Below, piece by piece: positions 17,871 to 27,108 of a stretch of 64,000 bases of DNA. Made by a program: the position numbers and the translations under genes. The notes beneath the pieces were generated by a model that worked only from the letters and a program-made list of their open reading frames with translations, did no database searches and was not told the DNA's origin. The stretch's first letter is position 1. The number at the start of each line of letters is the position of its first letter. The stretch is from Polaribacter sp. ALD11 (lineage in GTDB: Bacteria; Bacteroidota; Bacteroidia; Flavobacteriales; Flavobacteriaceae). The DNA lies in the NCBI RefSeq assembly GCF_002831685.1, contig NZ_CP025119.1:655001-719000 (forward strand). The letters run 5' to 3'.

Positions 17871-18689
17871 ATGAATTCAAACATAAAAATAAAAGATAAA
17901 GCAAAAACAAATCCATCTATCAAAATTGAATTTTTTAGAAAAGATGTTAGAAAGACATCTCCACATAAACACAACAACTATTTTGAAATAATTTACTTGA
18001 CTAAAGGAAAAGGTTCGCATACTATTGACGCTAAACAATACGAAATAAAAACACCTGTAATATTTACCATCCGAAAAGAGCAAGTACATTTTTGGGATAT
18101 CAAATCAGAACCAGAAGGATTTGTACTCATAATTAAAAAACCCTTTATTGACGATTGTTTGGACAAAGTAATAATTCGTTTAATTTCAGAATTAAGCGCA
18201 CAAAATTGCCTTTTCCCAAAAGACAATATCGCAATTGACATATTTAAGATTTTATATAATGAACATCAAGAAAAGAAAACGTCTAAACGACCAATAATAA
18301 ATGGATTATTAAAAGCTCTTTTAGCAAAACTTCTTGAATCTGCAAAAATTACTCCTTCTAAAAATGCCAATAACACTATCTTCCATAAATTTATTAACCT
18401 TTTAAATCAAGAAAACAAACTGACCAATAAGGTAAGCCACTATGCAAATTTATTAAACACCTCACCCCAAAACTTAAATGCAATTTGCAGAAAAGAAACA
18501 GATCACTCTGCAAGTGAGACTCTCTCTGTATACATAATTAATGAAGCAAAAAGACTTTTACTTTACACCGATTTCACGGTAAGTGAAATTGCCAATAAAC
18601 TTGATTTCAACGATAATTCTCATTTCTCTAAATACTTCAAACGTCACGTTAAAAATACTCCTAATGAATTTCGTAGAGTAAACAAGTAA
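17871..18689 (+). CDS. AraC-family transcriptional regulator
   Basis: 272 residues. An N-terminal cupin-like sensing domain (SPHKHNNYFEIIYLTKGKGSHTID) is followed by a C-terminal double helix-turn-helix of about 100 residues ending FNDNSHFSKYFKRHVKNTPNEFRR, the classic AraC signature. It heads the multi-gene cassette 17,728-21,681 and is a natural candidate to control the PAP2/DoxX/ChrA genes that follow, although a 150-bp gap separates them. The effector is unknown. Confidence 0.85.
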   Translation: MNSNIKIKDKAKTNPSIKIEFFRKDVRKTSPHKHNNYFEIIYLTKGKGSHTIDAKQYEIKTPVIFTIRKEQVHFWDIKSEPEGFVLIIKKPFIDDCLDKVIIRLISELSAQNCLFPKDNIAIDIFKILYNEHQEKKTSKRPIINGLLKALLAKLLESAKITPSKNANNTIFHKFINLLNQENKLTNKVSHYANLLNTSPQNLNAICRKETDHSASETLSVYIINEAKRLLLYTDFTVSEIANKLDFNDNSHFSKYFKRHVKNTPNEFRRVNK

Positions 18690-18768
18690 GTACCATCAAT
18701 TTTTCAAATAGACCATTTTTTTATCATTGTATTGTATATTTTTACACAATCAATTTAGAATAGGAAAT

Positions 18769-18834
18769 ATGAAATGGATAATTTTTAATATCAGTTTATT
18801 TTTACTTTATTCTTGCCAGAACAATCACCAATAA
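18769..18834 (+). CDS. Possible 21-residue lipoprotein-signal micro-ORF
   Basis: The frame reads MKWIIFNISLFLLYSCQNNHQ then stop: a complete lipoprotein signal and lipobox with almost no mature part. It is either the stump of a truncated lipoprotein gene or a short leader for the PAP2 gene, which starts 7 bp after its stop. Evidence is composition and position only. Confidence 0.35.
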   Translation: MKWIIFNISLFLLYSCQNNHQ

Positions 18835-18841
18835 GAAAAAA

Positions 18842-19432
18842 ATGATAGAAAGAATCAAAAAAATAGATACTGATATTCTGTTGTGGATAAATGGTAATCA
18901 CAATGAATTTTGGGATCATATAATGTGGATTGTTTCTGGAAAATGGACTTGGCTACCTTTTTATTTGATATTAGCTTCGTTCTTAATATGGAAATATAAA
19001 AAAAACTCTATCTTAATGATTTTACTGATAGGCATACTTATAACAATGAGTGACCAATTGGCTTCAGGATTTTTTAAACCATTTTTTGAGAGATTACGAC
19101 CAAGTCAGAATCCTGATTTAGAAGGAAAACTTCATTTTGTTAATAATTATAAGAGTGGTAAATTCGGTTTTATATCTTCTCACGCAGCCAATGTTTTTTC
19201 ATTAGCATTCTATCTAACATTAGTAGCTCGTAAAAAACTAAAATGGATACCTTTCGTCCTTATTCCTTGGGCAATTTTTGTTAGCATTAGCAGAATTTAC
19301 CTTGGCGTTCACTATCCAACGGATATACTCGTTCCTATAATTTTAAGTATTCCTATAGCTTTAATAGTTTCTAAACTTTACAAAGTTTTTAATCCTATTT
19401 TTATTAAAAAAACAATTACAAATGTTACATAG
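18842..19432 (+). CDS. PAP2-family phosphatase, membrane bound
   Basis: 196 residues with five or six membrane helices. The PAP2 phosphatase motifs are present: KPFFERLRPS (the KxxxxxxRP box), GFISSHAAN (the SGH box, here SSH) and SRIYLGVHYPTD (SRxxxxxHxxxD). These enzymes remove phosphate from undecaprenyl pyrophosphate, phosphatidate or lipid A at the membrane outer face. The 3' end overlaps the next gene by 11 bp, which suggests translational coupling. A second PAP2 gene lies two genes downstream. Confidence 0.85.
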   Translation: MIERIKKIDTDILLWINGNHNEFWDHIMWIVSGKWTWLPFYLILASFLIWKYKKNSILMILLIGILITMSDQLASGFFKPFFERLRPSQNPDLEGKLHFVNNYKSGKFGFISSHAANVFSLAFYLTLVARKKLKWIPFVLIPWAIFVSISRIYLGVHYPTDILVPIILSIPIALIVSKLYKVFNPIFIKKTITNVT

Positions 19433-19886
19433 ATTAATTAAAACAGACCATTCCAAAACAACGATTATTATTCGCCTAATGGTGGGTTCTGTTTTCCTTT
19501 CAGAAGGTATTCAAAAATTTTTATATCCAATAGCAAGAGGAACAGGAAGGTTTGAAAAAATGGGTTTCACTAATCCTGACTTTTTAGCACATTTTGTTGG
19601 TGTATTCGAGATTCTATGCGGCTTATTATTACTCGTAGGTCTTTTAACTCGTGCTGCAGCTTTTGCAATGCTCATCAATATGACGGTAGCCATAATTGTA
19701 ACCAAAATTCCGATTGCTTTTGATGAAAGTTTTGGTTCATTCGTGCTACGCGAGCTTAAAACTTATGGCTTTTGGAGTATGGCACACGAAATGCGAACTG
19801 ACTTTGCAATGTGGTTGGGTGGTTTATTTCTATTTATAAAAGGTGGTGGATTCTGGTCAATTGACCGCAAAAATTCACATCACTAA
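19422..19886 (+). CDS. DoxX-family membrane protein
   Basis: 154 residues with four membrane helices. IIRLMVGSVFLSEGIQKF at the start and the VGLLTRAAAFAMLINM segment are typical of DoxX. Members are linked to redox and thiol-stress functions in other bacteria, but no reaction is assigned here. It overlaps the upstream PAP2 gene and its stop abuts the next start (19,887), so it is clearly in one operon. Confidence 0.8.
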   Translation: MLHRLIKTDHSKTTIIIRLMVGSVFLSEGIQKFLYPIARGTGRFEKMGFTNPDFLAHFVGVFEILCGLLLLVGLLTRAAAFAMLINMTVAIIVTKIPIAFDESFGSFVLRELKTYGFWSMAHEMRTDFAMWLGGLFLFIKGGGFWSIDRKNSHH

Positions 19887-20432
19887 ATGAGTGCCTTTCC
19901 AAAATACGACTATGAGCTTTTAAAATGGGTTCAAATTAATAGAATAGATTTTCTAGACGTATTCTTTTATTGGATTTCTTCATCTACATTCATTGTTTCC
20001 ATTATAACTTTAGGAATTATTGGTTGGTTGTATATTACAAAGAAACCAAAGCCTTTCAATATAAAATATTATAGTCTATTGCTCATAATTATAGCTTCCT
20101 CTTTTATTAGCTTATTCTTGAAATACACTGTTAAGAGACCACGACCATTTATTACAAATCCTGACATCATTCAATTATCTGAAACAAGCAATTTTTCATT
20201 TCCATCTGGTCATACAACAATTGCCTTCACTTTGGCATTCGGAATGCTATTCATTTCTTTTAAAAAAATATACTTACTTCCTGTTTTTTGTTGGGCTTTT
20301 CTCGTTGCCTATTCAAGAATGATATTGGGAGCTCACTACTTAACAGATATATTAACCGCTATTATAATCAGTTTTATGTTAAGCCTTTTAATTAAACCAA
20401 TTTCTACAAAATGGACAGTAAAAAAAACTTAA
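19887..20432 (+). CDS. PAP2-family phosphatase, second copy in operon
   Basis: 181 residues. Motifs are KYTVKRPRPF, SFPSGHTTIAF and SRMILGAHYLTD, a complete PAP2 active site with the canonical SGH that the first copy lacks. About five membrane helices place it in the inner membrane with a periplasmic active site. The end overlaps the start of the ChrA-like gene by 22 bp. Having two different PAP2 enzymes on either side of DoxX is unusual. Confidence 0.85.
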   Translation: MSAFPKYDYELLKWVQINRIDFLDVFFYWISSSTFIVSIITLGIIGWLYITKKPKPFNIKYYSLLLIIIASSFISLFLKYTVKRPRPFITNPDIIQLSETSNFSFPSGHTTIAFTLAFGMLFISFKKIYLLPVFCWAFLVAYSRMILGAHYLTDILTAIIISFMLSLLIKPISTKWTVKKT

Positions 20433-21526
20433 AAGAAGTCGCAAAACTTTTTTTTAAATTAGGAAGCATTGCATTTGGAGGTCCTGCAGCTCATATAGCA
20501 ATGATGGAAAATGAAGTTGTAAAAAAAAGAAAGTGGATGACATCTCAACATTTTCTCGATTTAGTAGGTGCTACTAATTTAATCCCAGGCCCAAATTCCA
20601 CCGAAATGACAATGCATTGCGGACACGAAAGAGCAGGTTGGAAAGGATTAATAGTGGCTGGTGCTTGTTTTGTTTTTCCTGCTGTAGTTATTACAATGGT
20701 TTTTGCTTGGCTGTATCAACAATACGGACAATTACCTAAAGTTGAACCTTTTATTTACGGAATAAAGCCAGCTGTAATTGCTATTATTCTTGGTGCGGTT
20801 TACAGACTTGGTAAAAAAGCACTAAAAAATGTAGAACTTGGGGTTTTAGGTGCGTTAACTTTGATTGCCTGTTTACTTGGAGTAAATGAAATTTTAGCAT
20901 TGTTTGCCTGTGGATTGATGGGGTTAATTTTATATTTCACCCTAAACTCCAAGAACAATCTAAACAGTTTTACTCCGCTCGTTTTACTGCAAGTTATACT
21001 AACACCAAGTACCCTGAAAATCCTCTGGACTTTCTTTAAAGTAGGTGCACTACTTTATGGAAGTGGCTATGTATTATTTGCTTTTTTAGATGCGGAATTA
21101 GTTACAACAGGTTTACTAACCAGACAAGAATTGATAGATGCTGTAGCAGTAGGACAATTTACACCAGGACCTGTTTTATCTACCGCTACATTTATTGGAT
21201 GGCAATTAGGTGGGTTTTGGGGAGCGATTGCTGCAACAATTGGAATTTTTCTTCCTTCATTTATCTTTGTTTCTATTCTAAATCCATTTGTTCCTAAAAT
21301 GCGGAAATCTAAAATATTTTCTGCATTTTTAGATGCCGTAAATATTGCAGCTGTTGCTGTTATTATAGCAGTTTGTGTAGAAATGGGAAAAGAAACGTTA
21401 ACTGATTGGAGGACAATTCTCATTGCGACTATAAGCCTAATATGTGTTTTTATTTTTAAGAAAATGAATAGTGCATTTATAGTAATTGGCGGAGCATTAT
21501 TTGGATACATATTGACATTGATATAA
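20411..21526 (+). CDS. chrA: Chromate transporter family protein (ChrA-like)
   Basis: 371 residues, long-chain type with two CHR domains. The first starts FKLGSIAFGGPAAHIAMME and contains LVGATNLIPGPNSTEM. The second starts at about residue 205 (FFKVGALLYGSGYVLFAFLD) and contains VAVGQFTPGPVLSTATF. About ten membrane helices. The family exports chromate, perhaps by proton antiport, but many homologues have no proven substrate. It is the last gene of the 17,728-21,681 cassette. Confidence 0.8.
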   Translation: MDSKKNLKEVAKLFFKLGSIAFGGPAAHIAMMENEVVKKRKWMTSQHFLDLVGATNLIPGPNSTEMTMHCGHERAGWKGLIVAGACFVFPAVVITMVFAWLYQQYGQLPKVEPFIYGIKPAVIAIILGAVYRLGKKALKNVELGVLGALTLIACLLGVNEILALFACGLMGLILYFTLNSKNNLNSFTPLVLLQVILTPSTLKILWTFFKVGALLYGSGYVLFAFLDAELVTTGLLTRQELIDAVAVGQFTPGPVLSTATFIGWQLGGFWGAIAATIGIFLPSFIFVSILNPFVPKMRKSKIFSAFLDAVNIAAVAVIIAVCVEMGKETLTDWRTILIATISLICVFIFKKMNSAFIVIGGALFGYILTLI

Positions 21527-21672
21527 AAGCCAACGCTAAAAGTCGTACACATTTTCAATTCGCATCAGCCGACACACGAGCCAAAAATTGCAAAAGAGTA
21601 TGCCTTTGCCTGCAAATAAATACGTTCTAATATTAAACTTCCGATTAATAAGCAGAACGAAAAATAAAGCCA

Positions 21673-21681
21673 GTGGATAAC
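21673..21681 (+). repeat. Left box of attC-like site 10, split by an IS110-type element
   Basis: GTGGATAAC is one mismatch from the complement of the cassette start GTTACCCAC (17,728). The rest of the site continues at 22,618. About 145 bp before the box (21,527-21,672) hold no gene. Confidence 0.65.
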
Positions 21682-22617
21682 AAAGTACTGTGGCAAAAAA
21701 CAAGTAAAAACTCATTAATTTTTCACTAAAGCACTTCTATAATTATTATCATAAGTTAATCTTGATTTAGCGATAGCAAAAGCCTGTTTTAATAGCTTAT
21801 TACAAACTGCTATTAAGGCTAGTTTTTTGCTCTTTCCCTTAGCGACTATTCTATCATAAATTGCTTTGCAGGCATGGTTATATTTACAGGCATTAAAACT
21901 GCACATAAATAGTAAATTTCGAAGCTTTTGATTTCCTATTTTACTGATTCGAGGACGTCCTTTTACACTACTTCCACTCTGTCGTATTACGGGAGTTAAA
22001 CCAACATAACTACAAAGTTCACTTCCACTTGTAAAGCGATCAAAACCATCCGTTAAAACAAGTTTTAATTCAACTTGTTTGGCATACTCACAAATTAACT
22101 TCGAATCGCTTTTATCTGTCTTAATTTTAGACAGCTTCATCTGAATAAACCGTTTTACAGACAAAGGATTCTCTACTGAAACTTTAACACCTTGTTCTTG
22201 TAAATAATAGGCTAACTGGTAATGATAATAACTCGTAGCCTCCAGCACACAATGACTATTAATATCTAACAATTTTACGAACTTCTTAAAGCCCGAAATA
22301 CTATTTTTAAATTGGTAATAATTCCCAATGGAATCGGTAACATCAAAAACTAAATGACTGATGTCAAGTCCAAAATATTTTATACCTTTATTCATAAGAA
22401 AATATTTTTTGAAAGGACAAGCTACGCGAGTTTCAACGACTTAAAATCGAGGTCTAAAAGCCTCATAGAACTGTACGAAATCTGTGTAGAAAAAATAGGG
22501 GATTTTCAATGTTAACGAGATCTAAAGTCTCTACGTATATAATAACCTTATTCCTCTCTTTTGTGCTTTCTGTTTATTTGTCTAATTTAATGAAATACAA
22601 ACTTAAGCCGTATAAAA
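21682..22617 (-). mobile_element. Internally deleted IS110-family element in attC
   Basis: About 935 bp from AAAGTACTGTGG to CTTAAG. The left and right ends match those of the 5096-5345 remnant. It carries a shortened transposase on the - strand and a ~200-bp non-coding right end (22,400-22,617). In related IS110 elements such an end may encode a guide RNA. Insertion is exactly between GTGGATAAC and CCGTATAAAA of an attC. Confidence 0.75.
21715..22395 (-). pseudogene. IS110-family transposase with in-frame internal deletion
   Basis: 226 residues against roughly 320-350 for the family. The N-terminal DEDD domain (FGLDISHLVFDV, VLEATSYYHYQLA, KTDKSDSKLICEYA) joins at about residue 110-115 to the C-terminal Transposase_20 domain (ELCSYVGLTPVIRQSGSS, LRNLLFMCSFNACK). 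About 100 residues of the linking coiled-coil region are missing. The frame stays open, but the last catalytic Asp of the RuvC-like domain probably falls in the lost part. It is probably inactive. Confidence 0.75.
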
Positions 22618-22732
22618 TTAATTGCTAGTCCTCGCCTACTTACGAAAACCCTCGCGGATTTTCTATTCGGTTTTTATTTACTAAATTAGATGCCTAAAAC
22701 ACGCAAAAAACCATATACATCAACGTTAGCAA
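22618..22732 (+). repeat. attC-like site 10, right part
   Basis: CCGTATAAAATTAATTGC pairs with GCAAAAAACCATATACATCAAC-GTTAGC (22,725). Confidence 0.75.
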
Positions 22733-22749
22733 CAAGCTGAAAAAAAAGA

Positions 22750-23550
22750 ATGAATAAACTAAAAACAGGAGAGTTTTACGGAACACATTACCAAAAATCA
22801 GCTTTTGAAAATCTAATAATTACCGATACAGAATATACACACAGTAAAGTTGATTGGCACTATCACGAAAATCCATATTTTACTTATTTACTTCAAGGGA
22901 AGTTATTTGAATCTAACAAAAAAGAATCCTACTATTTAGAACCAGGAAACCTACTATTTCATAATTGGCAAGACTCACATTATAATATAAAACCACCTGA
23001 ATTTACAAGAGGTTTTCACATTGAATTGAATAAGAATTGGTTTTCAAACTTTGATATTCAGATAACAAATTTTGAAGGAAGCATCAATTTAAAGAATCCT
23101 ATAATAAAGAACTTGATGAACCATATATTTGTTGAAACTAAAATTAACGACCAGTATTCAAACTTAAGTATTGAAAGTGATTTGATTGAAATTTTCAATA
23201 CAATTAAGGAAAGTAAAGAAAGAAATTTAAGAAAACCAGATTGGGCAAATAAACTAAAAGAATTGTTGAATGAGGAACAAATAGACTATTCTTTAAATAG
23301 TTTAAGTTCAAAATTAGAAATACACCCTGTTCATTTGTCTAGAGAATTTAACCGGTATTTCGGAACAAGTCTTGGTAATTATATTCGATTAATAAAACTT
23401 AATAAAGCATTTTGCTTACTAACTTCAAACAAATTTTCTATGAGTGAAATCTGCTATCTATGTGATTTTTACGACCAAAGTCATTTCATTTCAAATTTTA
23501 AGAAAATATATAAGACAACACCATCAAAATTTTTAAAGGATATTTCCTAA
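22750..23550 (+). CDS. AraC-family transcriptional regulator
   Basis: 266 residues. The N-terminal cupin-type domain (DWHYHENPYFTYLLQGKLFE, SYYLEPGNLLFHNWQ) resembles regulators that sense small molecules through a His-rich cupin. The C-terminal double HTH runs from about residue 175 to the end and contains CDFYDQSHFISNFKKIYKTTPSKF. It is the first of two genes in its cassette and probably regulates the serine hydrolase at 23,620, which has its own promoter 70 bp away. Confidence 0.85.
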   Translation: MNKLKTGEFYGTHYQKSAFENLIITDTEYTHSKVDWHYHENPYFTYLLQGKLFESNKKESYYLEPGNLLFHNWQDSHYNIKPPEFTRGFHIELNKNWFSNFDIQITNFEGSINLKNPIIKNLMNHIFVETKINDQYSNLSIESDLIEIFNTIKESKERNLRKPDWANKLKELLNEEQIDYSLNSLSSKLEIHPVHLSREFNRYFGTSLGNYIRLIKLNKAFCLLTSNKFSMSEICYLCDFYDQSHFISNFKKIYKTTPSKFLKDIS

Positions 23551-23587
23551 TGTTAATTATATACAATTTTGAGATATAAGATAACAC

Positions 23588-23595
23588 TATTTTTG
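23588..23595 (+). promoter_or_regulatory. Bacteroidota -7 element TATTTTTG for the serine hydrolase gene
   Basis: Matches TAnnTTTG, with a TTTG upstream at about 23,569. It lies 25 bp before the start at 23,620. Confidence 0.5.
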
Positions 23596-23619
23596 CAGTT
23601 CATCAAAATCAATTAAAAA

Positions 23620-25290
23620 ATGAAGCTACAAAGTATTTTAATTCTCTTATTTACATTTCTTACCAATTGTATTTATGGTCAGAATATGCAAGATTACACA
23701 AGCAATTGGGAAGGCAAAATTGAAAATTTAAAATCATTCAATCTAAAAGTTGAAATAGAAAATCTAGGACTTGAAAAAACTAGATTCAAAATTTCTAACG
23801 ATAAAAGCATTATTGACTATTCGTTTGAATCCATAAGTAAATCAATAATTACAATACCTTTTGCAGAAAATTATTCTTTTGAAGGTGTACTTTCTGAAAA
23901 TGGAAAAGAGATTAACGGTTTTATTAAATCGGGTTTATTACTCTATCATTTGAAATTGACACTATCAAACCGCAATTCGTTTGTAGGTGTTTGGAATATA
24001 TTAATGGTAGATAAATTAAAATCTGAAAAATTCTATTTAAGTCTAGAAAATGGATCAGGAAACGACTATGAGGCTTATCCTTTTTTTGGCGATAATACAT
24101 TTACAGGAACTTGGTGTACTAATTTTCAAAAAGAAAATGATAATTTATTTTTTGAAGATTTTAAAACAGGATTAAAGTTTAAAGGAAAATTACTACCTCA
24201 AAAAATTAGTTTAGGAATTTATATAGACGATGGTTTAGTTTCTCAAATTGATTTAAAAAAATCTAACACAGATTGGAAGATAGGCTTGTTTGACACCAAT
24301 AAAATTGATAAAAAGACTAATAACCTTGAACTTAAAGAAATGGAAAAGCTTATCGCAAAAGACAGCTTTCCTAATACACATTCAGTTTTAATTTCAAGAA
24401 AAGGTAAAGTTGTATACGAAAACTATTTTGATGGTTATAACTCAAATATTCCTCATCAGATGAAATCAGCTTCAAAAAGTATATCGTCTGCCATAGTTGG
24501 AATAGCAAAAGACAAATCCTTATTTAAAAATGTTAAGCAATCAATTTTCGAGTTTTTACCTAAAAAATATCAAAGTCATAAAGACAGTTTAAAACTGAAA
24601 ATAAATATAGAGAGCCTTTTAACAATGAGTTCTGGAATAGATGCTATTGATTATGGTATTAACGCCAATCCAAAATCACCTGCTGTAGAAGATAATTTTC
24701 AAATGACAAAAGACTGGACAGAAACAATATTAAACTCTAAAATGATTAATAGTCCAAATACGAAAGCCAATTATGGTTCTGCAAATCCATATCTTCTTGG
24801 TGTGGCAATGGACTCAATAGTTTCAGAATCATTAGCATTATTTATGGATAAAAATTTATTTCAACCACTTAAAATTTCAAATTACGTAATTCAATCAGAT
24901 TTAAAAGGAAACCCATACTTTGGTGGTGGAATGTATCTCACGCCAAAAGATATGCTCAAATTTGGGGAATTATATCTTAATAGAGGGAAATGGAAATCAA
25001 AACGAATTCTATCAAAAAAATGGGTTAAAAATTCCTTTAAAAATTATAGAAATTTAGAAAACGTGCCAGAAAAAAATGGATATGGTTATTTATGGTGGCA
25101 CAATACATACGAAACTAAAGGAAAATGCATAAAATCTATTGAAGCAAGAGGTAATGGAGGACAGTATATTTTTGTTCTTCCTTCTTTAAAAACAGTTCTA
25201 GTTATAACTGCTGGAAATTACAGAAATGGAAAAACACAACAACCTGAAATGATTTTTGAAAAATATATTTTACCTTACCTTAAAAATTGA
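23620..25290 (+). CDS. Secreted serine hydrolase of the beta-lactamase class C / esterase fold
   Basis: 556 residues with a signal peptide (ILILLFTFLTNCIYGQ). Residues 22-220 are a beta-rich N-terminal region without a recognised domain. The C-terminal 330 residues form a Beta-lactamase (PF00144) fold with catalytic motif S283-A-S-K286 inside MKSASKSISSA, a tyrosine motif NYGSAN, and a late glycine-rich GNGGQY in place of KTG. Family members are esterases, D-aminopeptidases or beta-lactamases. The sequence does not say which. Confidence 0.8.
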   Translation: MKLQSILILLFTFLTNCIYGQNMQDYTSNWEGKIENLKSFNLKVEIENLGLEKTRFKISNDKSIIDYSFESISKSIITIPFAENYSFEGVLSENGKEINGFIKSGLLLYHLKLTLSNRNSFVGVWNILMVDKLKSEKFYLSLENGSGNDYEAYPFFGDNTFTGTWCTNFQKENDNLFFEDFKTGLKFKGKLLPQKISLGIYIDDGLVSQIDLKKSNTDWKIGLFDTNKIDKKTNNLELKEMEKLIAKDSFPNTHSVLISRKGKVVYENYFDGYNSNIPHQMKSASKSISSAIVGIAKDKSLFKNVKQSIFEFLPKKYQSHKDSLKLKINIESLLTMSSGIDAIDYGINANPKSPAVEDNFQMTKDWTETILNSKMINSPNTKANYGSANPYLLGVAMDSIVSESLALFMDKNLFQPLKISNYVIQSDLKGNPYFGGGMYLTPKDMLKFGELYLNRGKWKSKRILSKKWVKNSFKNYRNLENVPEKNGYGYLWWHNTYETKGKCIKSIEARGNGGQYIFVLPSLKTVLVITAGNYRNGKTQQPEMIFEKYILPYLKN

Positions 25291-25299
25291 ATAAAGCCA

Positions 25300-25420
25300 G
25301 TTGCCAACACCGTGTATGACTAATTCTTTTATCGTCTACTTACAAAAATACTCGCAGATTTTCTATTCAGTTTTTATTTATTAAATTCGGTATTCAATCT
25401 GAATGATGAGCAATATTCTT
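25300..25420 (+). repeat. attC-like cassette site 11, right end eroded
   Basis: GTTGCCAACACCGTGTAT on the left is typical and the centre has AAATACTCGCAGATTTTC. No clear TACAAACACGTT box follows. GAGCAATATTCTTGGTAAAC at about 25,409 may be its relic. Confidence 0.6.
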
Positions 25421-25484
25421 GGTAAACAATCTATAGAGAAATTATTCTTTACTTTTGAATCTGACAAAAAAGAACTTCTAATTT

Positions 25485-26321
25485 ATGAGTACTACACAAC
25501 CAACCAAGAATACAGTAAAAACAGTATGGCATATATTTACCGATAGTGCTACATGGCGTTGGTTTCAGAAAGCAATTGTATTATCCATTTTATTTTTAGT
25601 AGCAAATCACTTAACTAAGCGCGAAAGTTTTCCTGGTGGTGAAACCTATAGATTTCCTATAGAAGGTTTTCTGTCGTCTATTGTTTTATGTGTTTTTATT
25701 GGAATCATAGCGCATCTTAATTTTAAATATTACAAGAAAAAGTATTTCTCTAAAAAAGTAGAAATTGTTACTATTATATGGTATCTGATTTCTACTCTAG
25801 GATATATTACAATCATGTATATTCCTGTAAATATTATTTTAAATATAGTTGTAGGTGCACAGACAGAGTTCTATTATTTATTAATAGGATTGCTAATTAC
25901 TTTATTATTAAGTTTTATTCTCATAGGTTTATGGTATGCACAAGACACATACAATTTATATCAGTTATCTATAAAAGGTGCTGAAATTACTATTGAAAGC
26001 GGCGCGAAAATGACGAAACTTACTTATGAAAATATTGCGTGCTTTTACATCGAAAACAAAATTGTGTATACTGTGCAAAATAACGGCACAACAATTAGCA
26101 CCGACTTTACATTGAATGAGCTTGAAGAAAAAATAAACGATCAATTGTTTTTTAGAGCCAATCGGCAAATTATCTTTCACAAAGATGCTATCGACCAAAT
26201 TGAAAAGATTGAAAATGGCAAGTTACGTATTCGGTTAAAAACTTCCATTGAAAACAATGCGATTCCAGAAATCAATATTAGTCGATACAAGCGAAAAGCA
26301 TTTATGAGTTGGTTTCAATAA
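25485..26321 (+). CDS. Membrane-anchored LytTR-family DNA-binding regulator
   Basis: 278 residues. Four membrane helices lie at about residues 27-42, 62-79, 94-118 and 126-147. A C-terminal LytTR DNA-binding domain runs from about residue 165 (GAEITIESGAKMTKLTYENIACFY ... FFRANRQIIFHKDAI ... ISRYKRKAFMSWFQ). The arrangement with N-terminal membrane helices and no receiver domain is common in Bacteroidota one-component regulators. It precedes a CPBP protease gene by 125 bp. The signal it senses is unknown. Confidence 0.85.
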   Translation: MSTTQPTKNTVKTVWHIFTDSATWRWFQKAIVLSILFLVANHLTKRESFPGGETYRFPIEGFLSSIVLCVFIGIIAHLNFKYYKKKYFSKKVEIVTIIWYLISTLGYITIMYIPVNIILNIVVGAQTEFYYLLIGLLITLLLSFILIGLWYAQDTYNLYQLSIKGAEITIESGAKMTKLTYENIACFYIENKIVYTVQNNGTTISTDFTLNELEEKINDQLFFRANRQIIFHKDAIDQIEKIENGKLRIRLKTSIENNAIPEINISRYKRKAFMSWFQ

Positions 26322-26445
26322 AAGAAACCAAAAACTATCGACTATTCAGTTATAAATTTACGACCATTCAGTAAAAACACACCTATTTAAAGGGATTTTT
26401 AGAGAATTTGTTCATTATTTCGCTTAGAATTTAAAATCTAAAAGA

Positions 26446-27108
26446 ATGAATAAAATTACCTTAAGACAAACATTAATTCCATTAATTACCTTTGCAATCA
26501 TTTGCTTTTTATGGTTTGGACCAATCCGTATAAGTTACATCGAAAATATCATTATTTCTATAGTAATCATTATAGCGAATTATATAGAATACAAAGGAAA
26601 ACCATTTTCAGCACTTGGTTTTCAACGTGAAAAATTCACATTTAAAAACATCTTTGTACTTGCTCCGTTAGTTGCACTAGGGCTCTTTGTTTTTTATGTC
26701 TTTGCATTGGTTCCTGGAATTACAAAACTTACAGGAGTTGCTATCGACTATTCTAATTTTGAACAATTGAGAGGGAATCTTTCAGCCTGTTTAACTGCTT
26801 TATTAGTAGTGTGGGCTACTGCGGGGTTTGGAGAAGAAATTATCTTTCGCGGTTATTTTATGCGACAGTTTGTAAAATTCTTTGGAGAAAGTAAAGTCAG
26901 CATTGTACTTAATATTGTCTTATTTGCTTGTTTTTTTGGCTTTATGCATAGTTATCAAGGAATTACAGGCCAACTTGTAACAGGGTTTGTTGGAGCGTTG
27001 TTAGCTCTAATATTCTACTTGCGTAAATACGATTTGTGGTTTATTATTGCTGTACACGGTTTTTTTGATACCATTGCTTTAATTTGTATTTACTTTGGTT
27101 TGGCGTAA
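26446..27108 (+). CDS. CPBP-family intramembrane glutamic/metallo-protease
   Basis: 220 residues with about seven helices. The three motifs of the Abi/CAAX protease family are present: EEIIFRGYFMRQF with E130, E131 and R135; FGFMHS with H168; and VHGFFDT with H204. Homologues cleave prenylated proteins or act in bacteriocin immunity, so a protective role is possible. It shares a cassette with the LytTR regulator. About 180 bp follow (27,109-27,292) without a gene. Confidence 0.85.
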   Translation: MNKITLRQTLIPLITFAIICFLWFGPIRISYIENIIISIVIIIANYIEYKGKPFSALGFQREKFTFKNIFVLAPLVALGLFVFYVFALVPGITKLTGVAIDYSNFEQLRGNLSACLTALLVVWATAGFGEEIIFRGYFMRQFVKFFGESKVSIVLNIVLFACFFGFMHSYQGITGQLVTGFVGALLALIFYLRKYDLWFIIAVHGFFDTIALICIYFGLA

